This document shows, piece by piece, positions 48,324 to 57,759 of a stretch of DNA of 64,000 nt. The DNA is from Kiritimatiellia bacterium (GTDB taxonomy: Bacteria > Verrucomicrobiota > Kiritimatiellia > RFP12 > UBA1067), in contig JAFWKK010000039.1 of the NCBI GenBank assembly GCA_017514235.1, positions 1 through 64,000 on the forward strand, in the 5' to 3' direction. A program made the position numbers and the translations under genes. Each line of letters opens with the position of its first letter. Within the stretch, counting starts at the first letter, position 1. The notes under the pieces were generated by a model. The model ran no database searches, was not told where the DNA came from, and saw only the letters and a program-made list of their open reading frames with translations.

Positions 48324-50042
48324 CTATCTCGCCGCCGCGTCGTAGTCGACGCGAAGCGGGACGTCAGGAAGGCACGTGCCCTGCCCGATCGCCGCGTCGA
48401 GTTCCCTCGCGCGGTCGTCGTCGTGCCACCAGTAGCTGAGCACGCCCTCCTCCCCGCCTAGACGCCCAAGCACGGTCTCCGGCGTCCCGAACTTGTTCCA
48501 GTAGAGCAGGCGGTGCTCGTCGGTATGCCAGAGAAGGACGTAGGGCACAGCGTCGGTCACGAGGCGGTCGATACGCCGGTAGGCGTCCTCGCGGTCTGCG
48601 GCGGACATCATCGTCTTTTCGCGCTCGATCAGCTCGTCCACCTCCGGAATGGCAAGACCGGTTATGTTGTTGCCTCCCGGCCGGCGGCCCTCGCGCGAAT
48701 GCCACGTCGTCTCCGGCGTGCGGATCACGGACGCGCCCCATGACGCCCATGTCATGTCGAAGCTGAACGAGTCCATGTCGCGCATCCAGCCTGCGAAATC
48801 CTTCCTGACGATATCCATCTCGACGCCGCACCTCGCAAGCGCGGAGGAGAACAGCGCGAGGAACTTGTCCTCTCCGGCCGAGCGCGAAAGGAAGGAGAAC
48901 CTGAAGCCGTTCGCCAGGCCCGCCTCGGCGAGAAGCCGCCTGGCTCCTTCCGGGTCGTAGGCCCATTGCCTGTTGGCGCACGGGTGCGCGGCGTCGTAAA
49001 GGTCGGTGTAGTAGCTGCGGAGAAGGAAGTATTCTCCGTTCATGAGCGTCTGGTTCATGGTCTCGCGGTCGATGAGCTTCGCCATCGCCTGCCGAACCTT
49101 CAGCTTGTCGAACGGAGGCCGGCGCATGTTCATGGCGAAGCCCTGGAAACCTATCGGATCGTGGTTGCGCACACGCCGCTTCAGTATCCAGTTGCGCGCG
49201 AACCTCTCGCCCTTCGTCTCGGCGTTCATTATGCGTGCCGAATAGACGGGGTACACGTCTATCATGCGTTTCTTGAACGCCTCGAAGGCGTTCTCGCCGT
49301 CCGCATAGTACCGCAGCACGATCCGGTCGAAGTTGCACATGCCCCGCACCGACGGGAATTCCCGCCGCCACCAGGTATCGCTGACGCGGAACTCGCACGA
49401 GATCTGCTCGTCGACGCGGTGAAGCGAGTATGCGGACGACACCGGCATTCCGACGAGCGAGACCGTGTTGAACGCCTTTCCCGCAAAGGCATGGCGCGGC
49501 AGTATCCAGAACAGGCCGCAGCTGGCGAGGTCGCGCCAGTCCTTCGGCGAATCGCCCTTCTTGCGGAAGCGCACCGTCCGCCCGTCCACGACCTCCGGGC
49601 TCTCGAATACGCCGAGCGTCGTCTTCCACGGGCCGGTGTCGCTAGTCGGGTCAACGACCGCGTCGAACGTCCACTTCACGTCGGCCGCCGTTACGGGCAC
49701 GCCGTCGGACCACTTCGCGCGGTAGTCGAGGACGAACGTGAACTCGTGCCCGTCGTCAGACACCGCCCAGCGCCTGGCGAGGGCTGGCTCGAAGTCGAGC
49801 GTGGCGGCGTCGATGGAGAGCAAGTTCTCGTACATGAGGTCGAAGGTCATGCGCGTATACAAGTTGTTGTCGACGTATGCGTTGTAGCTCTTCGGCGGCT
49901 GGCCGCCGCTGAAGCGCACGACGCCGCCTCTCCGCGCACGCTGGCTGGCGACAGGGTCGGGGTGCTCCGTCCAGCCAGGCGCCGGATACCATGTCGTCGC
50001 GGCCACTATGGCCGCGGAGGCCATTTCCGCGACAAGCGTCAT
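48324..50042 (-). CDS. ABC transporter substrate-binding protein, peptide/OppA type (572 aa)
   Basis: A short hydrophobic N-terminal segment (AEMASAAIVAATT) may be a signal or anchor. The SBP_bac_5 body has 'LYTRMTFDLMYENLLSID', 'WAVSDDGHEFTFVLDYRAKW' leading to 'SDGVPVTAADVKWTFD', and a C-terminal 'GNNITGLAIPEVDELIE'. It captures oligopeptides or similar solutes for the permease. Convergent with mfd with only 12 nt between them. Its start overlaps the exonuclease stop by 4 nt. Confidence 0.9.
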   Translation of the reverse strand: MTLVAEMASAAIVAATTWYPAPGWTEHPDPVASQRARRGGVVRFSGGQPPKSYNAYVDNNLYTRMTFDLMYENLLSIDAATLDFEPALARRWAVSDDGHEFTFVLDYRAKWSDGVPVTAADVKWTFDAVVDPTSDTGPWKTTLGVFESPEVVDGRTVRFRKKGDSPKDWRDLASCGLFWILPRHAFAGKAFNTVSLVGMPVSSAYSLHRVDEQISCEFRVSDTWWRREFPSVRGMCNFDRIVLRYYADGENAFEAFKKRMIDVYPVYSARIMNAETKGERFARNWILKRRVRNHDPIGFQGFAMNMRRPPFDKLKVRQAMAKLIDRETMNQTLMNGEYFLLRSYYTDLYDAAHPCANRQWAYDPEGARRLLAEAGLANGFRFSFLSRSAGEDKFLALFSSALARCGVEMDIVRKDFAGWMRDMDSFSFDMTWASWGASVIRTPETTWHSREGRRPGGNNITGLAIPEVDELIEREKTMMSAADREDAYRRIDRLVTDAVPYVLLWHTDEHRLLYWNKFGTPETVLGRLGGEEGVLSYWWHDDDRARELDAAIGQGTCLPDVPLRVDYDAAAR

Positions 50043-50830
50043 GAGGCTCCTGCCGGCGGCGGAGGCAGCCGCCCTTCCAGAGCGTCTGCCGCGATCATGC
50101 GCGCATCGGCCTCGAAGTCGCCCTTAGTCATCCAGCGCAGGAAGTTCGGCTCGCCGAGCAGCACCTGGCGGAGCGGCGTACCGCGCTTCTTGCCGAAGTT
50201 GATCGTCCACTCGCCGTCTCGCCAGCGGAAGCACCCGTTGCGGTCGGCGTTGAGCGGGTCATGCGGCACGAGGTACTCGTCCAGTTCGTCAATGCGCTTC
50301 GGCAAGTCGTCGTAGCGCTCCAGCTGAGCCTTAAGCACGTCAAGCGTGGCCCTGGCGTCCGCCTCGGCGCCGTGCGCGCCGTCGTGGGAGCGTCCGCAGT
50401 AGAAGCGGACGGCGGCGGTCAGGTCGCGAGGCTCCTTGCGGTGGTAGATGCGCTGCACGTCTATGCGGCGACGGCTGCCGGAGGCGAAGTTCAGCCCGAC
50501 TCGGGCAAACTCCTCCTCCAGGCACGGTATGTCGAACCGGTCGGAGTTGAAGCCGCCGAGATCGCAGCCGGCGAAGAAGTCGAAAATCTCCCGCGCACGC
50601 TCGGCGAACGTCGGGCAGTTCTTCACGTCCTCGTCGGCGATGCCGTGCACCTCCGTCGTCTCTGGCGGGATGGGTACGGTCGGGTTCAGTAGCCAGCACC
50701 GCCAGTCCTCCTGCCCGCCGGGCGACACCTTCACCGCCGCAAGCTCTATGATGCGGTCGCGCCGCGGGGACACCCCCGTAGACTCGATGTCGAACACGAT
50801 CAGGGGACGGGTCATCTCTATAGGAATCAT
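50039..50830 (-). CDS. DnaQ/ExoX-like DEDDh exonuclease (263 aa)
   Basis: ExoI 'LIVFDIESTGVSPRRDR' lies at residue 10, 'LGGFNSDRFDIPCLEEEF' (ExoII) near 91, and 'GAHGAEADARATLDVL' (ExoIII, H-x4-D) near 150. The C-terminal third ('NADRNGCFRWRDGEWTINFG', 'FLRWMTKGDF') is a small domain found in ExoX-type nucleases, with a putative nucleic-acid contact. It sits between an ABC permease and a binding protein gene, an odd place. An AAGG ribosome binding site precedes the start. Confidence 0.88.
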   Translation of the reverse strand: MIPIEMTRPLIVFDIESTGVSPRRDRIIELAAVKVSPGGQEDWRCWLLNPTVPIPPETTEVHGIADEDVKNCPTFAERAREIFDFFAGCDLGGFNSDRFDIPCLEEEFARVGLNFASGSRRRIDVQRIYHRKEPRDLTAAVRFYCGRSHDGAHGAEADARATLDVLKAQLERYDDLPKRIDELDEYLVPHDPLNADRNGCFRWRDGEWTINFGKKRGTPLRQVLLGEPNFLRWMTKGDFEADARMIAADALEGRLPPPPAGAS

Positions 50831-50833
50831 GCC

Positions 50834-51667
50834 TTACCTTTCGTTTCTAAGCGCGGGGTCAAGCCTGTCACGGAGGACGTCGGCGAGATGGTTGAAGACC
50901 AGGACAAGAAGGAATATCGCGGCGGTGGTGAACGCCATTTCCCACCAGACGCCCTGCCAAAGGCGCAGGCGGGCGTTGTTTATCATTATGCCCCACGAAG
51001 GCTCCCCCTGCACGCCGATGCCGAGGAAGGAAATGAAGACCTCCGTCGCAACCGCAGACGGAAAGCGTATCGAGAACTGGATAAGTATGATGTGCGCGAC
51101 GTTGGGCAGTATGTGGCGGAACATGATCCTCGGGGCGGAATAGCCGAGCGTCTTCGCCGCCTGCACGTACGCGCGGTCCCTGTGCTTTATTACCTCCGCG
51201 CGTATCGTGCGGCAAGTTCCCACCCAGGTCGTAAGGCCTATGCCGAGGTAGATTCCCGGGAGCCCCCGCCCGACCACAAGCGACACGGCCAGGATGAACA
51301 GCAGCCCCGGCATCGAGGCGACGGTTGCGCAGAGCCAGTTCACGACGGCATCGGGCCAGCCGCCGAAATAGCCGCCGACAAGCCCGAGCAGCACGCCTAG
51401 GGGAATCGCGATGAGGCTCGTCATGATTCCGACATGGAACGCTATCCGCGCGCCCTGCACCAGGCGAAGCGCGACGTCACGGCCAAGGTTGTCGGTTCCC
51501 ATCCAGTGCTCGAGCGACGGAGGCTGGTAGCGGTTCGCTGAGTCGACGCGGTTGTATGCCGGCGTCACGTCCCGCACCCGGGCCACCCGGTACTGTATCT
51601 CGCCGAAAGCCGCTGCCGCCGCATATGCGGCCAGCACCAGCAGCGCAGCGACTGTCGTTCTTGCCAT
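50834..51667 (-). CDS. ABC transporter permease, OppC/DppC type (277 aa)
   Basis: About six transmembrane segments. The N-terminal periplasmic part holds 'PSLEHWMGTDNLGRDVALRL', the classic OppC marker. The cytoplasmic coupling loop is 'HRDRAYVQAAKTLGYSAPRIM', and 'EVFISFLGIGVQGEPSWGIMI' lies near the end. It would pair with an OppB-type permease, which is absent from this operon. First gene, with a near-leaderless extended -10 promoter. Confidence 0.92.
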   Translation of the reverse strand: MARTTVAALLVLAAYAAAAAFGEIQYRVARVRDVTPAYNRVDSANRYQPPSLEHWMGTDNLGRDVALRLVQGARIAFHVGIMTSLIAIPLGVLLGLVGGYFGGWPDAVVNWLCATVASMPGLLFILAVSLVVGRGLPGIYLGIGLTTWVGTCRTIRAEVIKHRDRAYVQAAKTLGYSAPRIMFRHILPNVAHIILIQFSIRFPSAVATEVFISFLGIGVQGEPSWGIMINNARLRLWQGVWWEMAFTTAAIFLLVLVFNHLADVLRDRLDPALRNER

Positions 51668-51675
51668 ATGTGAAG

Positions 51676-51684
51676 ATTATACCA
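51676..51684 (-). promoter_or_regulatory. Extended -10 promoter of the ABC transporter operon
   Basis: TGGTATAAT on the minus strand, 8 nt before the ATG at 51667, with no Shine-Dalgarno. Confidence 0.6.
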
Positions 51685-51798
51685 AAAAACGCCGCCCTCG
51701 CGGGTCACGACATGCTCACAGCCAAATTAGAGAAAATAAAACCCAGATGCACGCACGACTTCGACAAAACTCGGAAACATTGTACCCCAGCTGGTCTT

Positions 51799-52602
51799 TT
51801 AAGGCAGAATCTTAAAATCCGGCAAATACCCAGCCACCCGCCAAGCGCAAAAGCCCTCCGCATACTGGCATCCGTATTGCATGCCGCGAAATGCGGCGAT
51901 CTTCCGTTTATTAAGTGAGATGTCTTCCGAACCCTTGAAATTCATCATATAAATTTTTTGGCTCGCATGCAAGTTGATTGCCTCGCAAACAGATTCCAAT
52001 TCGTCGGAGATATCAACATACACATCTGGGACAAAACCGATCTCTAGCCCAGCCCCGCAGGTGAACACGGACACCCTCTTCGTGCAAGGGCGTTCGACGG
52101 ACTGCTGGTTGATTCCTGGCAAGGAAATGACCATAGCACACACTATCTTTGCCGTCGTCCAATGATCCGGGCTCTCATCAGTCGGCGCATGAGTGAATAT
52201 AACATCTGGATCGGCCCAGCGCATAGCATCCAGAACCTTCGTGCGCATTTCGTTCGTATCAAAGAGACGTTCATCATCTGCCCTCAAGAAACGCACCTTT
52301 GCATCATAAATCTTTGCCGAAGCCAACATTTCCGCCTCACGTATGCGTCCAATCTCTTTGACATTTCTTATCGTGTTCGAACCGGTATTTCCGCTCGTCG
52401 TCAGGACAATGAATATGTTATGCCCCTGCTTGTGATACTTGAGAAGCGTACCTCCGCAAAGCAATTCAGCATCATCTGGGTGAGCACAGACGCAAAGAAC
52501 ATTCAACTTCCTGCCATTGTTATCGTCCGCCAGTGCGCCAATGCACGCCCATGAGACCATCAACGACAATACACACGACACTACCTTGATCATTCGTTCC
52601 AT
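51799..52602 (-). CDS. Secreted PIG-L family deacetylase (267 aa)
   Basis: A signal peptide (MIKVVSCVLSLMVSWACIGALA) precedes the LmbE/PIG-L fold with the zinc motif 'VCAHPDDAELLCGGTLL' (AHPDD) near residue 40 and 'FTHAPTDESPDHWTTAKIV' near 137 with the third ligand. Members remove N-acetyl groups from GlcNAc-type sugars. Here it is the last gene of the carbohydrate operon, so deacetylation of an amino sugar on the target glycan is plausible. It follows the GH28-SGNH gene by 17 nt. Confidence 0.88.
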   Translation of the reverse strand: MERMIKVVSCVLSLMVSWACIGALADDNNGRKLNVLCVCAHPDDAELLCGGTLLKYHKQGHNIFIVLTTSGNTGSNTIRNVKEIGRIREAEMLASAKIYDAKVRFLRADDERLFDTNEMRTKVLDAMRWADPDVIFTHAPTDESPDHWTTAKIVCAMVISLPGINQQSVERPCTKRVSVFTCGAGLEIGFVPDVYVDISDELESVCEAINLHASQKIYMMNFKGSEDISLNKRKIAAFRGMQYGCQYAEGFCAWRVAGYLPDFKILP

Positions 52603-52619
52603 TTTTCTTTCTTCCTAAT

Positions 52620-54806
52620 TCATTTCGACCGTCTCAATGTCGCCCGGCGATCAACAACATGAAACTCAGGACGGTTCCGCGTCCACCCCCAGCAAATCAG
52701 CATGTCCTTATCGGTAATAAAATCATGAATTCCCCTACGGCGGACCGACCATTCCTCCGGTGACAGCATAAACGAAACCTTGCCCTTGCCGACATACTTG
52801 CGGAACAACGGTGTTACAGCCTCGCGCCATATCCGGTACCCTAGGGCGTCCAGATGCAAGAGATCTTTCAAGAAAACTCCCTGCTTGGTCCGCCCGTCTG
52901 GCTCCAGGAACCGATCAGTAAAATCGACCCAGACCACACCCGAAAACGTGCGGATAATTTCGTTGACTTTTCCATTCGCCAACCTTCCGGGATCTGCGGC
53001 ATCAGTGCCGCATGGGAAGATCGGCAACAACAACACCTTCGCCTGCGGCTGCCGCGTTTGGACAAGCGTCAGGATGCGCTTGATCGCTGCGGCAGTCTGG
53101 TCGACTGTCTCGCCCGCATTCATGCGGTTGTTCGTGCCAATGGTCAACATGACAACTTTGGCAGCATAACCGTCCAACTCGCCGTTCTCAAGACGCCAGA
53201 TAAGGTTCTGCGTACGATCGCCGGCTACACCTAGGTTCAAGATGGAGAACTCGCTTTCCAATTCGGCATATTCTGCGTCGCCCCTGCTCAGAGCCTCGCC
53301 AGGGGAATGCCAGAATTGCATAATAGAATCGCCAATAAAGACAAGATCAAAGGTCTTTGACGAGTTTTTTTCAATCAACGCAAGGTGCTCGGCATGGAGC
53401 TTCTTCCACCAGTCATATGCGCTCTTCGAGAGATCTCGAAATCGCGTACTAGGAGTCGACGCAACGGACCTGACGGTCTCGCTCGCGCGGAAACCGCGGC
53501 AGTCATCGATCACGATCGGTTTGCGAACATCGGGAACCCGTGTCCGCATCCTGACGTTCTCGAAAGCGACGTTGTCAGCATGTCGCACATAAAAACCGTA
53601 GGCAGGCAGCGGCATGAAGTCGAACATGCAGGAATCCGGATAAGCCGTCTCAAGCTCCGGAACGGGACGCGTCACGTCTTCCTCGGTTCCGCCACCGGGG
53701 AACGTCAGGTCGATGTTACGCAACGTGATGTCCGACGGACGTCGCCCTGGCGTACCGGTGATCGAGCAAGCGATTCGGCTGTCGGCGATTCCCCGCACGT
53801 TTTCGATCAAGACATTGCGCAAATAGGTCTCCTTGCCAGGCTGCGGCTCGTGTCGCCTCTCTTCGCGAATAAAGATCGGCGTCTGATATCCCTCGACGTC
53901 GACATTGCGAACGATGATGTTCTCCATGTATCCTCCGTCAACGACCTCCAACGCTATGCCCGCGATACCACAGATCTTGTTCGTTACGCCTGGTGCCTGC
54001 TTGAACCACTCGAACCGATAGTTGTATTTCGCACGGGAGAAGACGCAGTCCTCAACAGTGATGTCCCGGAAGCCGCAGTAACTTCCAGTGCCAAACTTCA
54101 GGGCGTTGCAGCAACTGGCAAGTCTACAGTTCCGCACGACGACGTTCGTCACTTGGAAGAACAGGTCACTCTCCGTCTTGAAGACTATCGCATCGTCATC
54201 GGAGTCGATGTCGCAGTCTTCAATCAGCACGTTCGACGACTCCACGTCGATGCCGTCGTTTGTGTTGTTAACGTGGCTAACGCACTTTACGCGACGCACA
54301 GTGACCCCATCGCAGTTTCGGAGATGGCATCCCCAGGCCCCGCAGTCTCGGTAGGTGAAGTCCTCAAGAAGCACGTCGCGGCAACGAGACAATCGGATCA
54401 ATACCGGGAGGTCTTGCGGCTGGCTCTCGCCGGCAAGAGGAACGCTTTCGCGAAAGGCCCAGCCTCGTCCATTAATAATCCCACTGCCGACAATCGACAC
54501 ATTTACGGCTCCTTCGGCGTAGATGAAGCACCGTGCGCCACGAGAGGACGAATAGTCAGCCACATTCGTACTGGCATAGACCGTCACACCATCCATGAGG
54601 TTCAGCGTAACACCGCTTCTGAGTATGAATGGTTTCGCCTCGTAGTCGCCCGGCTCAACCCGAACCTCGCCGCTGCCGGCAACCGCCGCAGCATCGATTT
54701 TCTCTTGCAGATCAAGAAACCGCAACGTTTCTCCCGCATAAACCTGCCCGCAAGCAAATAGAACCGCCGGACAAACCGACTTTACCGCCATATCCAGCGT
54801 CTTCAT
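52620..54806 (-). CDS. Secreted GH28 pectinase-like and SGNH esterase fusion (728 aa)
   Basis: The start at 54806 gives a signal peptide (MKTLDMAVKSVCPAVLFACGQ) and a 16-nt gap from the upstream gene. Residues of about 25-430 form a right-handed beta-helix of GH28 type: 'NNTNDGIDVESSNV' and 'DCDIDSDDDAIVFKT' hold the Asp set, and 'LKFGTGSYCGFRDI' replaces the usual G-H-G. Residues of about 470-660 form an SGNH hydrolase: 'LVFIGDSIMQFW', 'GVAGDRTQNLI', 'TIGTNNRM' and 'KDLLHLDALGY' (D-x-x-H). It would cleave and deacetylate a pectin-like chain in one protein. Confidence 0.85.
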   Translation of the reverse strand: MKTLDMAVKSVCPAVLFACGQVYAGETLRFLDLQEKIDAAAVAGSGEVRVEPGDYEAKPFILRSGVTLNLMDGVTVYASTNVADYSSSRGARCFIYAEGAVNVSIVGSGIINGRGWAFRESVPLAGESQPQDLPVLIRLSRCRDVLLEDFTYRDCGAWGCHLRNCDGVTVRRVKCVSHVNNTNDGIDVESSNVLIEDCDIDSDDDAIVFKTESDLFFQVTNVVVRNCRLASCCNALKFGTGSYCGFRDITVEDCVFSRAKYNYRFEWFKQAPGVTNKICGIAGIALEVVDGGYMENIIVRNVDVEGYQTPIFIREERRHEPQPGKETYLRNVLIENVRGIADSRIACSITGTPGRRPSDITLRNIDLTFPGGGTEEDVTRPVPELETAYPDSCMFDFMPLPAYGFYVRHADNVAFENVRMRTRVPDVRKPIVIDDCRGFRASETVRSVASTPSTRFRDLSKSAYDWWKKLHAEHLALIEKNSSKTFDLVFIGDSIMQFWHSPGEALSRGDAEYAELESEFSILNLGVAGDRTQNLIWRLENGELDGYAAKVVMLTIGTNNRMNAGETVDQTAAAIKRILTLVQTRQPQAKVLLLPIFPCGTDAADPGRLANGKVNEIIRTFSGVVWVDFTDRFLEPDGRTKQGVFLKDLLHLDALGYRIWREAVTPLFRKYVGKGKVSFMLSPEEWSVRRRGIHDFITDKDMLICWGWTRNRPEFHVVDRRATLRRSK

Positions 54807-54822
54807 CGCCACCACCCATCCT

Positions 54823-57759
54823 TCAGTCATCTTCTCGTGGCACAACGCGAATACGATCAATCGACAGGGCCTCCCCGGTCATCACATTCACGGAAAGCTC
54901 GAGCTTACCGTCCAACATGTCCTCGCGGATAATCGGCAGCGTAACGGATGTCTTCTGGCCGCGTCCTACCGTAAAAGGCACTTCGAAGACACGCCCCTCC
55001 AACAGCCCTCGCCCTGATGTGAGATTATTGCCCGGCTGATGGAAGTCAATGCGCACGGATCCGGACACCGGCGCAAAGCCCTTAAGCGTTGTCGTGAAGG
55101 CCTTGCCGGTCCAACATGTCGCATCATCATAGACCGCTCCCGAAAGGTTTTCCTTCTTCGGCATAACGTCAAACTCCTTGGCCAACCAACGCACGTCCAT
55201 AGCAACTGTCCTGTCAGCGATCGGCTTCGCGAGATAATCCGCCAGAGAGGCGCGCAACCGCTTCGTAGCCGGATCACCCTTCTCGAGGTCATATCCGCAC
55301 ACCAGCAAACGGCCGTCGCCGACCTTGACCTCGAATAGCGTAGCGGAAAAAATAGAGAAGTGAAAGTCGTTGACTGAAAGCCCGATCGGCAGGAAGTTCT
55401 CCGGCATGTCAACCAGTTCGTGGATGAGTCCGCCTTGCGCGAGTTCATACCACTGCCAGTCGGTGAAATCCTCGGTGGTGAAGCCGCCCAATGCGGGATG
55501 ACGGACGTCGAACCAGGTGCCCAGTGCGGCCAGCGCCTTGTTCTGGACCGGGAACCAGCGCGCACTCCAGTAGACGGGCTTAAACTTGCCCTTCCCAGAC
55601 TTGCAACTCGGGCCCGTATACAGTACCGTGCCGCCTGCGCTGACAGCCCTCTTCATAACTTCCGGATCGGCCGTCAGCACTACGCCCGTCGGCATTGCGC
55701 ACTTATCCTCCTTAGGATATACCCAGAAATTCCAGCGGTTCGTCCCGAATCTGAACTCCTGCTTGACCCCAATCATGTCCGCAACCAGCGGAAGCGCGAT
55801 TTCACCAGCATCGCCCAGATGTCCCGGTGCAATGTCGACTGGCAGCCGAACCTCACACCGTTTCCCGTTCAGCACATAAGGATAAGCAGTGCCAGCTTTC
55901 AGCGCCGTGTCCGTCAAGTTACGAATCTGCAACTTTGCCTTGAATGTCTCGCCAACCGTCCAAACAAACTTCTCAAACCGCGCAAGATGACAGACCGGCC
56001 CCCAAACCGTGCTGAACGCCGGAAGATCGCGGAAGCCACGTTTCAAGTCATAGAATGGACCACGCCAGCCGACCAGTGCCTCGGCCTGTCCCGTATAGTC
56101 CTGGATATTTAGCAACTGAAGACCTCCGCAAGACGGTGTGCGCAAAAAACTCTCCACCTCTTCCTTATAAAGGATACGATTCAACTTCGCCGAGGCTTCA
56201 TGGTACTTATCGTTGAAACGAAGTGCGTTTCGGGCAACCGCTGTGTCGTAGTGACGCGACAGGTTCCACGGACGCATCGCGCCGTCAAACGGCTTGAGTA
56301 GATTCTCCCAAACCGGATAGACTGGCCATTGGCCGATTTCGTGGGCGATCGTCGGCACACGGGCTTTTGAATATATCCACTCGTAATCCCAGTCTGTCTT
56401 CGGATAGAGTTTCTCGCGAGCCATGCCCATTCCCGGGACAACGTGCGAAAGCGAGATATCGTCAGTCGCAGTCACCGTCCGTGCGGACGAGCAGTAGTAC
56501 AGCGGACGCGGATCGTATTTTCTCAGGTCAACAAGCCACTTCTCCATCTCCACGAAATTCGAGTTGCCGAGTTCATTGCCAACAGACAACGACAGGAAGG
56601 AAGGAGAATTACCGTAAGTGTCGACAATGTCACGAATCTCGCGCTTCACAAACGCATCAACCGGCTTACCATTGCCAACCTCGTCTCCGTCGCTCATCCA
56701 GTTGTCTGTCCAAATACAGGCCTCGGGCTGCAGAAAAAGCCCCATCTCGTCCGCAGCGACAAAAGCTGCTCCAGGCGGAGTCCACGAATGGAAACGAATT
56801 GTGTTCACGCCATCCTCGTTCTTCAGGATGGCGAACATCTTGCGCCAACTTTCAACGTCTGTCCACGGCACTCCATCCCGTGCAAAATTGGCGTTCTCGA
56901 CATTGCCACGCGTAAAGATATCGTTTCCGTTCAGCGTAATTGCCAGGCCCCGTGTCCCGTAGGTCTTGAAGCCGAAGCGAACGGCATGTTCAAAGCCTTC
57001 CTTAGCTCTTAGGCGGACCGTATAAAGTCGAGGATGAAACTCATTCCAGTAAACCGGCTCTTCCGCTAGTCCGACGACGATCCGTCCGTCGTGACATTCC
57101 CACCCCGTGATCTTTAGGTCATCAACAGTGATATTAATCACCTCGGCCAACGTCTCGATTTCGAAACGGCTCTCCGCCGGGCACCTCGCAAAGACCCGAG
57201 CGGCACGCAGTACATGCGCTCGTCGCAGTTCGATTTTGCCCAGAACGCCATTCCAAACGGCCTGCATGTTCGGCCCGTAGGCATGGGACTGTCTGGAGAA
57301 GTTATAAAAGCAGGAGTTGTCCACCCTAAGGTGAAGTTCGTGCTTCCCAGGTCTTAGCAAGGAACGAGGGACCGCTCGGACGTGTGGCGTCGACAGGGAA
57401 TCGCGCACGCCAAGCGAAACACCATCCAGCCAGGCTTCGCTCTTCCACATCACACGTTCAAGCAGAAGCTCGAGGTCATTGGCACAATCCGCTTCAGAGA
57501 GCTCGACCGTCCGAACATAATCAGCAGGTCCGACAAACTGATACTCCTGTGTCAATGCCTCAGACTGCGGCAAGTCCATCGTCGTCTGGAAATCATGCTC
57601 CGTCCACTTCGTCCCGAGTTTTGCTGCACCAAGCGTTCCCGGCAAGAAAATGTTAGCGTCAATCCCCTTGGCGGTCACGTGCCATTGTCCCGAAAGATCA
57701 ACGGCATCAACCGTCCCCGTTATTACATAAACCGACAAAACAGCAATAAAACTCTTCAT
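54823..57759 (-). CDS. Secreted glycoside hydrolase family 2-type enzyme (978 aa)
   Basis: A signal peptide (MKSFIAVLSVYVITGTVDA) precedes a GH2 jelly roll ('DYVRTVELSEAD', 'LHLRVDNSCFYNFSRQ'), an immunoglobulin-like domain and a TIM barrel. The acid/base Glu is in 'SLSVGNELGNSN' near residue 400 and the nucleophile Glu in 'VPTIAHEIGQWPVY' near 480. The C-terminal 350 residues are beta-rich. Substrate is unknown. Its ATG follows the upstream stop directly (TAGATG). Confidence 0.85.
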   Translation of the reverse strand: MKSFIAVLSVYVITGTVDAVDLSGQWHVTAKGIDANIFLPGTLGAAKLGTKWTEHDFQTTMDLPQSEALTQEYQFVGPADYVRTVELSEADCANDLELLLERVMWKSEAWLDGVSLGVRDSLSTPHVRAVPRSLLRPGKHELHLRVDNSCFYNFSRQSHAYGPNMQAVWNGVLGKIELRRAHVLRAARVFARCPAESRFEIETLAEVINITVDDLKITGWECHDGRIVVGLAEEPVYWNEFHPRLYTVRLRAKEGFEHAVRFGFKTYGTRGLAITLNGNDIFTRGNVENANFARDGVPWTDVESWRKMFAILKNEDGVNTIRFHSWTPPGAAFVAADEMGLFLQPEACIWTDNWMSDGDEVGNGKPVDAFVKREIRDIVDTYGNSPSFLSLSVGNELGNSNFVEMEKWLVDLRKYDPRPLYYCSSARTVTATDDISLSHVVPGMGMAREKLYPKTDWDYEWIYSKARVPTIAHEIGQWPVYPVWENLLKPFDGAMRPWNLSRHYDTAVARNALRFNDKYHEASAKLNRILYKEEVESFLRTPSCGGLQLLNIQDYTGQAEALVGWRGPFYDLKRGFRDLPAFSTVWGPVCHLARFEKFVWTVGETFKAKLQIRNLTDTALKAGTAYPYVLNGKRCEVRLPVDIAPGHLGDAGEIALPLVADMIGVKQEFRFGTNRWNFWVYPKEDKCAMPTGVVLTADPEVMKRAVSAGGTVLYTGPSCKSGKGKFKPVYWSARWFPVQNKALAALGTWFDVRHPALGGFTTEDFTDWQWYELAQGGLIHELVDMPENFLPIGLSVNDFHFSIFSATLFEVKVGDGRLLVCGYDLEKGDPATKRLRASLADYLAKPIADRTVAMDVRWLAKEFDVMPKKENLSGAVYDDATCWTGKAFTTTLKGFAPVSGSVRIDFHQPGNNLTSGRGLLEGRVFEVPFTVGRGQKTSVTLPIIREDMLDGKLELSVNVMTGEALSIDRIRVVPREDD

